From contig JOEL01000015.1 of NCBI GenBank assembly GCA_000720995.1, positions 1-64,000 on the forward strand: a stretch of 64,000 nt of DNA, given 5' to 3'. The DNA comes from Streptomyces celluloflavus (GTDB lineage Bacteria; Actinomycetota; Actinomycetes; Streptomycetales; Streptomycetaceae). A program made the position numbers and the translations under genes. How positions within the stretch are numbered: the stretch's first letter is position 1; each line of letters starts with the position of its first letter. A model generated the notes under the pieces. The model did not search any database, was not told where the DNA came from, and saw only the letters and a program-made list of their open reading frames with translations. Positions 7,187 to 15,017 of this stretch are shown piece after piece.

Positions 7187-10100
7187 CGCGTTCCCTTCCG
7201 TTCGTGGGCGGTCTGTCGCAGGGCCGAGGCGCGGGCCAGTCGGTGGCTGACTCGTTCGCGAGCCGGGTCGACACCGATGGTGCGGACGTGATGCATGTGG
7301 AGCAGGGATCTCAGCACGCCGTAGGGCTCGCGCTGTCGGGCAAGCTGCGTGCGGTAGGTGACAAGGGCAGCCCGGCGTCGTTCCCAGGCGCGTGTCACGT
7401 TCTCGGTGCCAGGCGCGGCGCGCAGCGTCGCCCAGTCGTCGCCGGGGTCTGCCACTCGCATCGCGACATCCCGCAGGGTCCGGTCCAACTTGCCCTGATC
7501 GTGCGGGAGATTGTTGATCAGCCAGTGCAGGCCAACGTCGGGTGTTTCTGCGTAGGAGACGGCAAGGTCAACCAGGCCGGCCGCGGTGACAGCCTCGGGC
7601 GGCAGCCCGGTGCGGACGGCGAGCGTGATCTGGGCGAGGGCAGCGGCGGAGTCGGCGGCGAACAGCTCCTCTGCCGCGTCCATCGCCTCGCCGTGGCCGT
7701 AGCGTCCAGCCTCGGGGTGATAGGTGGCGAGCTGGAGGTGCGCAAGAAGGCCGCAGCGGCGCAGATCGGCGGCCCACTCGCCGATTCGGGTGGCGGCCTG
7801 TCCGTACTGGTCGGGAGTGGGCAGGCGCAGGTAGAGGCTCAGGTACTGCTCGGCGTCAGGGCGGGTGGTGTCGTGATGACGCCGGAACCACCATTGCCGA
7901 AGGTCGGTCCAGCCGTCGAGGAGGCGGGGCAGGTGCTCAGCCAAGACTTCGTCCTGGCGGTCCGGGTGCCCGTGAACCTGCGCGTACAGCCATGGAGAGC
8001 GGCCCGGCAGATGCCCGGCGTCGCGTTCGATGGCTCGGAGGGGCGACGGCGCCATCGGTTTTCGTTCTGCGGCGCGCGGGTGGGCGAGACGCAGCGGCAG
8101 GAGGAATTCGTGGGCGCGGCCCATCCAGGCGAGATCGGCGGAGGTCGGGGCCTCCTGCAGCTCGACCTCGCGGGCCACACCGAGGCGGTTCCTGAGCAGC
8201 GCCCGGTGGAGGGGGTGGCCGAGATCGAGTGGCAGGCGCAGGTCGGACTCGCACAGAACGACGGTTTCCGGGGCGCGCAGCCGACGACGCCATGCCTCAA
8301 GAGCACCGTCCCATTCGGCCGACGGGGCGGCAGGCCGGGGAAGGTCTGCTGCTGTCAGGAGCCAGCGTGCCGGCGAGAGCACGGTCCGGCCGTGGCGCAG
8401 CCGCGGCAGGTACGGCAGACGTATCGCGGCTCCCCAGTCGAACGCCTTGTAGACGGCGCAGCGAGCGGTGGTGATCTCGGCGAGGAAGCGGGCGAGTGGC
8501 GGAGTGAGGGTGCCCGCTTCCAGGGCGTGCACGACCCGCGGTTCGATGTGCCTGCCGGTCGATAGCTGTACCAGGTGGAGCTGGCGAGCGTCTGCAGTGA
8601 CCGCGAGGTCGCGTACTTGGATGAGATCAGGGTGGGGATCGCGGTGCTCAGACAGGGAGATCGTGTGCGGGAGCAGCTGGGACGTCCGGACCACGTTCTC
8701 GCTGCGCCGCCGGCGTGGGAAGAACGACAGCTGGGCGGCGATGGCCTCAGGATCGTCCGTACTCAGGGCGGCGTACGTGTCGGACAGGCTCCTGCGGTCG
8801 GCCTCGGGCAGCAGGTCGGTGAACCGTCCGGCCATGCTGCTGCCGGGGCGTGGGGTTGCTGTGACGAGCAGGCGAAACGCCCCGTCCCCTATGGCCTGCG
8901 GTGAGGCGGCGTGGATCTGAAAGGCGAGTTCGGCGCGCGGTGGCGGGAGCATCTCTGAGAGGTTGCCGACGGCCAGCCTGCGGACCACGGGCTCGGTCAG
9001 CGCGATCTCTTCAGCACCATCGATGACGGCCTGCTGGACAAGGGCGAGCAGGGTTTCGTCGCGTTCGGTGAGCGTGCGCGCGGTGTTCGTCACTGGCGAG
9101 CCCAGGTATCCGGCGGGCAGCCCCAGCCCGGTGTCGCCGACCAGCTCGGGCACGGGGACGACGGCCCCCACTCCGTACCGCTGCCGAAACCGGACGTGGA
9201 AGTCCTTCCATCGGGGATAGCCGAACGGGTAGGGCGTCAGGCGCAGCAGAGCGGAGGCAGCGGTCTCGGCCTCGCGGATTACCGCCTCGGGAAGGGATAC
9301 GTCGCAGTCCAGGGCTGTATCGACAACCAGCTGCTGTGGGGCGATATCGCATATCGCGTTCATCCGCTCAGCCACCGTTGCTCTCATGGCGTGGGCGGCG
9401 GTGGGGGATGCGGCGTCGTTGTGGCACGACAGGTCTTCGTGAATCACCCGCAGGTGCTGCACCAAGCCGGCGAGGTCGGGTAGCTCGTCGGCATCAGCCG
9501 CCTCAAGCTGCGCCCGGAGGTGTCCCAGGGCGTCCGGGACAGTCATCGGCGCTCGGAGGTTGGTGAGCAGGAGGTGCTGGGTGACGAGTTCGGCCAGGAG
9601 GGAACTGATCTGCTTCGGCGGTACGGTCGGGTAGTCAGCGACCAGCAGTGCGACAAGTTCCCCGAAGCGGATGGGCTGGCGAGCAGCCTCCGTCGCGGTA
9701 CGCACCGGTCGCGTGTGACCGACGGATATCTCGATCGGCGCGAGTACGCCAGGACGGTCGTCGGGCGGCTCGCCCGGGGCGGCGAGTCGGTCCCCGCGCA
9801 CGAACGCGACGGGGTTCGTGACCACCAACAGGCGTTCCAGCAGGCGGGGGTGCCGCTCCAGACGGGCGACGACGGCCCCCAACCACTGCGCGTCCGCCCT
9901 GGCGACTGTGCGGTGGCTCTCTCCCCAGCGCACGTGAGCGTCGGTGCCGACTTGAGCCGTGCTGACTCCGGCGAACAGACCGAACGGGGTGGCTCGTCCT
10001 TGCCAGCGCAACTGGTACGAGGCCAAGGACACCACGAGGCGGCGCACTTGGCGGGCATCGACTGCCCGTCCGTCAATCAGCCCGGAAATCTGCTGGGCCA

Positions 10101-10308
10101 GCACAGGACTGGCGGTCTCGACGGCACGCCGGGCCTCATCGTGCTGCCACACCTGCTTCAGCCAGGCCAGTCCCTCGGCCACAGCTACCTCGGGAGAACC
10201 GGTGAGAGGCGGTCCCTCGGTGAGTAGCGCCCTGTCTGGCTGCGTCGTGGCGCGTACCAGGGGTACGCCGGCCAGTCGGTACAGCAGCCGGTCCGCTCCT
10301 GCTGTCAT
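7183..10308 (-). CDS. lanB: LanB lantibiotic dehydratase, full length
   Basis: 1041 residues. ATG 10308 is chosen over upstream in-frame starts because AGAGGAG lies just before it and the N-terminus LLYRLAGVPLVRAT is typical. Residues about 50-650 are the glutamyl-tRNA-dependent glutamylation domain (SLASYQLRWQGRATPFGLFAGVS; YPFGYPRWKDFHVRFRQRYG), which esterifies Ser/Thr of the precursor. The last 270 residues are the SpaB_C elimination domain (SPWLYAQVHG, WFRRHHD, YLSLYLRLP, ATYHPEAGRYGHGEAMDAAE). Both halves are present and intact. It follows the precursor gene after a hairpin and overlaps lanC by four bases. Confidence 0.94.
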   Translation of the reverse strand: MTAGADRLLYRLAGVPLVRATTQPDRALLTEGPPLTGSPEVAVAEGLAWLKQVWQHDEARRAVETASPVLAQQISGLIDGRAVDARQVRRLVVSLASYQLRWQGRATPFGLFAGVSTAQVGTDAHVRWGESHRTVARADAQWLGAVVARLERHPRLLERLLVVTNPVAFVRGDRLAAPGEPPDDRPGVLAPIEISVGHTRPVRTATEAARQPIRFGELVALLVADYPTVPPKQISSLLAELVTQHLLLTNLRAPMTVPDALGHLRAQLEAADADELPDLAGLVQHLRVIHEDLSCHNDAASPTAAHAMRATVAERMNAICDIAPQQLVVDTALDCDVSLPEAVIREAETAASALLRLTPYPFGYPRWKDFHVRFRQRYGVGAVVPVPELVGDTGLGLPAGYLGSPVTNTARTLTERDETLLALVQQAVIDGAEEIALTEPVVRRLAVGNLSEMLPPPRAELAFQIHAASPQAIGDGAFRLLVTATPRPGSSMAGRFTDLLPEADRRSLSDTYAALSTDDPEAIAAQLSFFPRRRRSENVVRTSQLLPHTISLSEHRDPHPDLIQVRDLAVTADARQLHLVQLSTGRHIEPRVVHALEAGTLTPPLARFLAEITTARCAVYKAFDWGAAIRLPYLPRLRHGRTVLSPARWLLTAADLPRPAAPSAEWDGALEAWRRRLRAPETVVLCESDLRLPLDLGHPLHRALLRNRLGVAREVELQEAPTSADLAWMGRAHEFLLPLRLAHPRAAERKPMAPSPLRAIERDAGHLPGRSPWLYAQVHGHPDRQDEVLAEHLPRLLDGWTDLRQWWFRRHHDTTRPDAEQYLSLYLRLPTPDQYGQAATRIGEWAADLRRCGLLAHLQLATYHPEAGRYGHGEAMDAAEELFAADSAAALAQITLAVRTGLPPEAVTAAGLVDLAVSYAETPDVGLHWLINNLPHDQGKLDRTLRDVAMRVADPGDDWATLRAAPGTENVTRAWERRRAALVTYRTQLARQREPYGVLRSLLHMHHVRTIGVDPARERVSHRLARASALRQTAHERKGTR

Positions 10309-10352
10309 CAGCTCCTCTTCCCTTTCGACAGCGTGCGGGGGTAGATGTCGCC

Positions 10353-10391
10353 GGTGGCGCCGGCAGGGCTGTCCGCCTGGCCGGCGCCACC
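10353..10391 (-). terminator. Intercistronic hairpin between precursor and lanB (attenuator)
   Basis: A perfect 12-bp stem (GGTGGCGCCGGC with its complement, 15-base loop) lies in the 97-base gap between the precursor stop and the lanB start. Such hairpins after a RiPP precursor commonly stop most transcripts or protect the 3' end, so that precursor mRNA exceeds enzyme mRNA. A ribosome site for lanB lies downstream of it. Confidence 0.7.
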
Positions 10392-10405
10392 AACAGGGAT
10401 CAGCG

Positions 10406-10573
10406 TCAGGCCGGGTCGCCCACGAACGAGGTGCAGGCCGTGCCGGAGCAGCTGGAGCCGCAGTTGTCGCTGGTGTCGCGCAACAGGTCACGGACCGGCA
10501 CGCCGGACTCGATGACGCGGACGTCGAGCGTGAATTCCACATCGACCTGGGTGGCCGTGGCTTCGATATTCAT
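10406..10573 (-). CDS. lanA: FxLD family lanthipeptide precursor peptide
   Basis: A 55-residue peptide from ATG 10573, with AGAAGGAG upstream and an ATGA overlap with the methyltransferase stop. The leader has the defining box Phe14-Thr-Leu-Asp17 inside VEFTLDVRVIESG, the LanB recognition element of class I precursors. The C-terminal core from about residue 33 has three cysteines (38, 42, 47) and eight Ser/Thr (34, 35, 40, 41, 43, 45, 48, 49), enough for three thioether rings, and ends in VGDPA. Asp36-Asn37 directly before Cys38 is the likely site for the PIMT-like methyltransferase. The leader cleavage site and ring pattern cannot be read from the sequence; no GG or similar site is present. 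Confidence 0.92.
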   Translation of the reverse strand: MNIEATATQVDVEFTLDVRVIESGVPVRDLLRDTSDNCGSSCSGTACTSFVGDPA

Positions 10574-11853
10574 GCTGTTCGCTCCTTCTGGATGAGTTGG
10601 TGCGGGTTGCCCTGGCTCGCCGGAGACAGGCCCTCCGACGGCCAGGAGATGAGGACGCGGACATGCCGCTTGTTGATGACTCGCCCCTCAGGGAGCTGTT
10701 CATCGGGGGTATCGGCCGGGTAAGCCGTGATGCTCGGGCCAGGCCCGCCGCGGTGGTCACGGCTCCAGACACGGATCTGCTCGGCCATGGCGTCGGCGAG
10801 CGCGGCGGCATCCGGCCCGAAGGCGTGCGCTCCGAACTCGAACACCGGATCCGGTTCCTCGCCCAGTTTCCGCAAGGCGAGATAGGCGAAAGCTCCTCCC
10901 TCGACCACGGCCGGGCAAGCCATCTTGTTCTGGGGGGAGACCAGGCCCGTGTCCAGCTTCGGGTCGACTGCGAGGAGACAGAAGCCGTCCAGTGCCGTGG
11001 CCAGCCACATCTGGAGCGTGTCGAACTGCTCCCCACGGGGGATCCTCACCCCCGACCACACCTCGACTCGCTCGGTGTCGAGCGCACCGTTCAGCAAGTC
11101 CGGGTCGGCCGGCCACTCGTCATCGAACCGCAGACCGATCTCCTTGCCGCGCAGAAGCAGCAGTCGTTCCCGGTGCGCTCCCGCGCCCTGCATCGTGACG
11201 AAGCCGCAGATCTTCGCCGACTGGCTGACCAGGCGATCTCCGGCTCGGACGAAGGTGATCGATCGGGTCAGGCCCCGCATCCGAAGGGGAACTGTGATGG
11301 TTCCTCCTTCAGCGAGCTGGTCCACCCAGGCCGGCGGGATGTCCCAGCTGCCGACGGTGACGACCGTCCTGTCGTACGGGGCATGCTCGGCGCATCCCTC
11401 CTCGCCATCCGTCAGTACGACATTCACGCGGGCGTATCCGGCCCCCTTCAGACAGGCGCGGGCGCGGTCGGTGACATCTGCGTCGATGTCGATGGTCGTG
11501 ATCTCACCGCCCGTGCCGACCAGCTCAGCCATCAGCGCGGCGTTGTAGCCACCGGAACCGATCTCCAGGCCCCGGTGACCGGGACGAAGCCCCGCTTGCT
11601 CCAGCATGGTGGCCTGGATTTCCGGCGCGGACACCGAGCTGATAGTGATCCCGTTCGCGTCGCGCTTCGTGGCCACAACGGCATGGGCGTACGCCTTCTC
11701 CAGGGGCGCTCCGGGGGCGAACAGATGCCGGGGCACCTTACGGAATGCCTCTTCGACCTCCTTCGACTCGATCGTGTGCTGGGCCACAAGCTCATTCACG
11801 AGCCTGTCTCGCAGCTCAGCTGCGGAGGCCGAGTCGGCGGTCACTTCGGTCAC
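10570..11853 (-). CDS. PIMT-like O-methyltransferase of the FxLD lanthipeptide system
   Basis: 427 residues from GTG 11853, with AAGAAGG nine bases upstream; an ATG at 11913 would add 20 atypical residues. The N-terminal half is a protein-L-isoaspartate methyltransferase fold (VPRHLFAPG, KRDANGITISSVSAPEIQATMLEQAGL, LEIGSGGYNAALMAELVG). The C-terminal half (about 230-427) is an extension seen in lanthipeptide-associated members. Such enzymes methylate an Asp side chain of the cyclised peptide; the ester collapses to an aspartimide, giving isoaspartate (known for OlvS-type enzymes). Its stop overlaps the precursor start, so enzyme and substrate are translated together. It appears to be the first gene of the operon. 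Confidence 0.9.
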   Translation of the reverse strand: MTEVTADSASAAELRDRLVNELVAQHTIESKEVEEAFRKVPRHLFAPGAPLEKAYAHAVVATKRDANGITISSVSAPEIQATMLEQAGLRPGHRGLEIGSGGYNAALMAELVGTGGEITTIDIDADVTDRARACLKGAGYARVNVVLTDGEEGCAEHAPYDRTVVTVGSWDIPPAWVDQLAEGGTITVPLRMRGLTRSITFVRAGDRLVSQSAKICGFVTMQGAGAHRERLLLLRGKEIGLRFDDEWPADPDLLNGALDTERVEVWSGVRIPRGEQFDTLQMWLATALDGFCLLAVDPKLDTGLVSPQNKMACPAVVEGGAFAYLALRKLGEEPDPVFEFGAHAFGPDAAALADAMAEQIRVWSRDHRGGPGPSITAYPADTPDEQLPEGRVINKRHVRVLISWPSEGLSPASQGNPHQLIQKERTA

Positions 11854-12282
11854 GCGCTGTTCCCTTCTTGCACTGCACTGGGTGGTGACTGACTTGCGGT
11901 TGCACGAGGTCACCTCTGGTGGGCCAGGTCATTGCTGTCGAACAACTCCACTGTGTTCTCAGGTGTGTTGACCCTTCCCAGTGCCTCCTTCGGGAGGTTA
12001 GTCACTGAGTTGCTCCATCTCGGCCTTGCTCGCCGACCCGACCGTGGGATCTGTTGATTCCGACAGAGTGACGGCTGGGAATGTCCGAAAGCCGGTCGCC
12101 ACCCAGAGCGAGTCCCACGATGTGGTGGCCTGAGGGATCGAGGCGCACCTCCCTTGGTCAATCGAATCCGGAGTGGTGAAGCCGGCGGGTGAAGGCGCCG
12201 CTATCGCAGCCGGCGTCGGTGGCGATCCGCCCGCGGCGAGTGAGGCAGTAGCGCGTGAAGCGGTCGAGTTCGGTGTCGGTGA
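11854..12282. other. Upstream region of the lanthipeptide operon, no confident gene
   Basis: About 430 bases with lower GC than the surroundings. It holds short minus-strand reading frames without good starts (for example a 46-codon frame ending at 11998 that would need an ATC start after AAGGGAGG at 12138, and a 31-codon GTG frame ending near 11910), plus a CCTCC-TTCG-GGAGG hairpin at 11976-11989. The operon promoter should lie here, but I cannot place it with certainty. Decay of a former small gene is possible. Confidence 0.4.
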
Positions 12283-12603
12283 TCATCCGTAAGGTCTGGT
12301 CGTTTTGCTCCCAGGCGTTCCAGCTCGTGACGGAAGCCGGACGCGGATTCCCGCTCGACCATCCTGCAATGGCTGAGGAGCCAGCCGTTCGGCGTCTTTG
12401 GCGGTCGGGAGTGCAGACTCCAGGCTGAGGATCAGGTCCAGGTCGTCGTCAAGGTCCTCGTCGTTGACGAAGGAGTCGTGCAGCCTGTCCAGCAGGCTCA
12501 CCGTCGTTCCGTCGTCTACGGGCCGTGCGGGCTCGGCGACCACCTCGCGCCGGGTGTCGTCGTGGCGCATAGGGAATGGGGGGTAGATCAGTGTGGCATT
12601 CAT
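12283..12603 (-). CDS. Small acidic hypothetical protein coupled to RsbW-like ATPase
   Basis: 106 residues from ATG 12603, whose ATGA overlaps the stop of the ATPase upstream. Residues 30-65 are strongly acidic and helical (LLDRLHDSFVNDEDLDDDLDLILSLE). The tail after about residue 75 is Arg/Gly-rich, and a better-looking continuation exists in another frame, so the C-terminus may be altered by a frameshift. I do not recognise a family. The coupling suggests it works with or regulates the ATPase. Confidence 0.55.
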   Translation of the reverse strand: MNATLIYPPFPMRHDDTRREVVAEPARPVDDGTTVSLLDRLHDSFVNDEDLDDDLDLILSLESALPTAKDAERLAPQPLQDGRAGIRVRLPSRAGTPGSKTTRPYG

Positions 12604-13013
12604 GCCACGGTCTCCCTGGCAGTGCAGAACTCGACCCACACGTCCTTACCTCCGGGGTTCGGGCTGGCGCCCCAGGCGTCGACTGTCTTGCTGATCAGGA
12701 ACAATCCGCGCCCGCTCTCGGCGGACCAGTCCGGTTCGCGGATCACGGGGAGGTCCCGGCATCTGTCGCTGACGACGATGCGCACGCCCGTGGGCGAGGA
12801 CTGGAGGAGAAGGGTGCAGGCAGCGGATCCCGCGTGTTTGTGCACGTTGGAGAGCAGTTCTGTGACGCACATACTGGCGGGGCGGACCAATTCGCCATGG
12901 CCCCAATGCCGCAGGTGCGCGCCGACGATCCGGCGGATGCACCCCAGGTCCTTCGGGCGAACGGTCAGTTCCTGTCGGTACTGCCGCGTGTCTATTGCTG
13001 TCATGACGGCCAT
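12600..13013 (-). CDS. RsbW-like regulatory ATPase (HATPase_c_2)
   Basis: 137 residues from ATG 13013; ATG 13004 and a longer start at 13094 are alternatives and none has a strong ribosome site. The GHKL N-box is CVTELLSNVHKHAG and the G1 box is VVSDRCRDLP, followed by SGRGLFLISKTVDAWG and KDVWVEF. This short stand-alone form is expanded in Streptomyces and includes anti-sigma kinases and partners of DUF397/XRE sets. It is divergent from the XRE-DUF397 pair about 450 bases away. Its target is unknown. Confidence 0.8.
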   Translation of the reverse strand: MAVMTAIDTRQYRQELTVRPKDLGCIRRIVGAHLRHWGHGELVRPASMCVTELLSNVHKHAGSAACTLLLQSSPTGVRIVVSDRCRDLPVIREPDWSAESGRGLFLISKTVDAWGASPNPGGKDVWVEFCTARETVA

Positions 13014-13466
13014 GGCTCGCAGGCCATCGTCGAGTCCGGCCGACGGGGAGAGATGAGCAGAACCTTGCCCTGCTCGTTCAGCTGGCTTCGTCATGATCCG
13101 ACACCTGTCACAGTAGGTGGTACGGGAGTTGACCGGGCGCCGCTGCGTCGCAGGGGTCGAGACGGGTGAGGCCGTCCCCATCGCGCAGCGGGCGCGCCGG
13201 CTGAACCGCGCGACTGCCTGCCCCTCCTCGAAGCCGACCGCCGGTGGTTCAACTACGGTCATGCATGTGCGAGTTACTGTGCAAGCGCAACGGCTAGGGC
13301 TCTAAAATTGGCAAATGCCCGAGCAGTGACAGGGGCTTGCCGGACCAGTGACAGGGGGTGGCACACTCAGGGGCACGGCATGCGCCAACGCCCCGTAAAG
13401 GCCACAGCGGGCACCGGCAGGGGTCTCGTCAGCACCCACAGCCTGAATCGGTGAAAGGACAGCAAG
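13014..13466. other. Divergent intergenic region
   Basis: About 450 bases between the ATPase (minus) and the XRE regulator (plus). It is less GC-rich near 13270-13310 (tacggtcatgcatgtgcgag, then ctctaaaattggc), which probably carries the promoters. An imperfect direct repeat around gtgacaggggcttgccgg / gtgacagggggtggc lies at 13324-13363. No convincing gene was seen. Confidence 0.4.
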
Positions 13467-14336
13467 GTGGCAGCGAAGCGCGGAGCGACGTTCCGACGCA
13501 GAGAGCTCGGCAAGGAGCTGAGGAAGCTCCGGGAGAAGAAGGACCTCACGCTTCAGGAAGTGGCCAAGGAGCTGGGGTTCTCGCACACCAAACTGGCGCG
13601 TGTCGAAATTGGAGAGAACGACCTACCTCGCGTGGGCGATCTCGAAGCCCTCCTGGACCTCTACGACGGCAATCTGGTGAGAGAGGATCGGGAGACGCTG
13701 CTCCAGCTCCATCGGGAGTCGTTGAGCAAGGAGCCGTGGACGCCCTACAAGGCGTTCATGCCGTCAAAGATGCCGACGTACCGGGGTTTGGAGCAGGACG
13801 CGACGGTGATGCGCGCCTTCCAGCCCAACTTCGTGTTCGGTCTTCTGCAGACGGAGGGATACGCGCATGCCTTGTTCATGGTCGCGAAGCCTGTGGACGA
13901 GACGACCACCGAGTACGTCGAACAGAACGTCCGACTTCGACTGGAGCGAAAGGACCTGATCACCAGGTCCGATAACCCGCTCGAACTTCGCGTCATCATG
14001 GACGAGACCGCCGTGCGACGGATGGTAGGCGGGCCTGACGTCATGCGGGAGCAGTACGACGAGATCGTGGAGCTCAGCCGCCTGGAGAACGTGACCATCC
14101 AGATCCTCACCCACGACATCGTCACCTACCGTTCCGAGAGCAACTTCGCGATTCTCGACTTCGCCGATGCTCTCGCCCCCGTCGTCCAGGTGGACATGCC
14201 GAACACCATCAGCGTCACGGACGAACGGCGCGAGGTCCAGAGGAATGTTCGCCGATTCGACGCCATGCGCGACGGCGCCCTGCCTCCGGCCCGCACGGCC
14301 GGGTTCCTGCAACAACTAGCACGAGAGCGGAAGTAG
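13467..14336 (+). CDS. XRE family regulator with DUF5753 domain
   Basis: 289 residues from GTG 13467 with GAAAGGAC upstream. The N-terminal helix-turn-helix is LGKELRKLREKKDLTLQEVAKELGFSHTKLARVEIGE. DUF5753 follows from about residue 90 (YRGLEQDATVMRAFQPNFVFGLLQTEGYA ... LRVIMDETAVRRMVGG ... VTIQILTHD). This is the standard Streptomyces helix-turn-helix protein that partners a downstream DUF397 protein, present here 29 bases later. Base composition is somewhat lower in GC than the core genes nearby. Its target is unknown; these pairs influence development or antibiotic production in studied strains. Confidence 0.88.
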   Translation: MAAKRGATFRRRELGKELRKLREKKDLTLQEVAKELGFSHTKLARVEIGENDLPRVGDLEALLDLYDGNLVREDRETLLQLHRESLSKEPWTPYKAFMPSKMPTYRGLEQDATVMRAFQPNFVFGLLQTEGYAHALFMVAKPVDETTTEYVEQNVRLRLERKDLITRSDNPLELRVIMDETAVRRMVGGPDVMREQYDEIVELSRLENVTIQILTHDIVTYRSESNFAILDFADALAPVVQVDMPNTISVTDERREVQRNVRRFDAMRDGALPPARTAGFLQQLARERK

Positions 14337-14365
14337 CCATCAACGCATACATCACGGCCCCTGAC

Positions 14366-14560
14366 GTGGCCGACGAATCCGCCTGGTTCAAGTCCTCCTA
14401 CAGCAACGACACCGGTGGTTCCTGCGTAGAGATCGCAGACCTGAACGGCAAGGTCGGTATCCGCGACTCCAAGGACCCGCATGGCCCAGCCTTTGTCCTT
14501 CCCGTCGGTTCCTGGTCCAACTTCATCAGGGCAGTGACGAACGGCAAGTTCGGCAACTGA
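14366..14560 (+). CDS. DUF397 domain protein
   Basis: 64 residues from GTG 14366. The DUF397 core is complete: WFKSSYSNDTGGSCVEIADL, VGIRDSKDPHGPAF, SWSNFIRAV. Most homologues start a little earlier. In frame upstream the sequence reads INAYITAPD directly after the XRE stop, without ATG, GTG or TTG, so either the protein is short or a rare ATC codon is used. It acts with the preceding XRE regulator. Confidence 0.85.
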   Translation: MADESAWFKSSYSNDTGGSCVEIADLNGKVGIRDSKDPHGPAFVLPVGSWSNFIRAVTNGKFGN

Positions 14561-14582
14561 CGAGTCCGCGAAGACCGAGAGC

Positions 14583-14611
14583 GTCCCTCCTCAACCACAG
14601 TGAGGAGGGAC
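14583..14611 (+). terminator. Strong hairpin after XRE-DUF397 pair
   Basis: A perfect 11-bp stem (GTCCCTCCTCA with its complement) and a seven-base loop, with partly paired flanks, 22 bases after the DUF397 stop. Confidence 0.75.
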
Positions 14612-14619
14612 GACGCTCT

Positions 14620-15017
14620 TCGCTTCAAGGCTCTACTTGTTCGAAACGGGAAGACGATCACTGTTACTGGCGAGACGACTATGCTCGCCCGGCTCGCGGG
14701 CACCAGCCGCGTCGCTGCCAAAGCCGTCTCCCCCTCGTCGTCCTCGTGGCTCGCCCAGGAATGAAATCAGCTGTTGTCCGTGAGGTTGAGGCCACGCTGC
14801 GCTGCGGCAGGGATCGCAGGCCAACCGGTATCTACCAGTGCCCCGTCAGGCCAACGTGCATCGCGACATCCAATCCAGACAGCAACGGCGTGCAACCCGG
14901 GGGAGCCGTGGCCACCCGGACGGCCGGCCCGCCCCCGCTGCCCGCTGGGCCAGCAGAGACGGCCACCGGCCCGCCCCGGAACCGCGGCCCCCGTACGGCC
15001 GCCCCCACAGCACCACC
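14620..15017. other. Intergenic stretch without a supported gene
   Basis: About 400 bases between the DUF397 terminator and the end of the MFS gene. A minus-strand frame reads GALVDTGWPAIPAAAQRGL near 14770-14830, which looks protein-like, but it has no start of its own and runs into the frame antisense to the MFS gene; it may be the remnant of a lost gene. Nothing else was found. Confidence 0.35.

Noticed and set aside
10309-10542. N-terminal extension of LanB to 1119 residues
   Set aside because: The extension overlaps the precursor gene in another frame and is Arg/Pro/Ser-rich; the ATG at 10308 has a proper ribosome site.
11998-12138. 46-codon frame with ATC start as a second RiPP precursor
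   Set aside because: No Cys, no FxLD box and no canonical start; only the AAGGGAGG site speaks for it.
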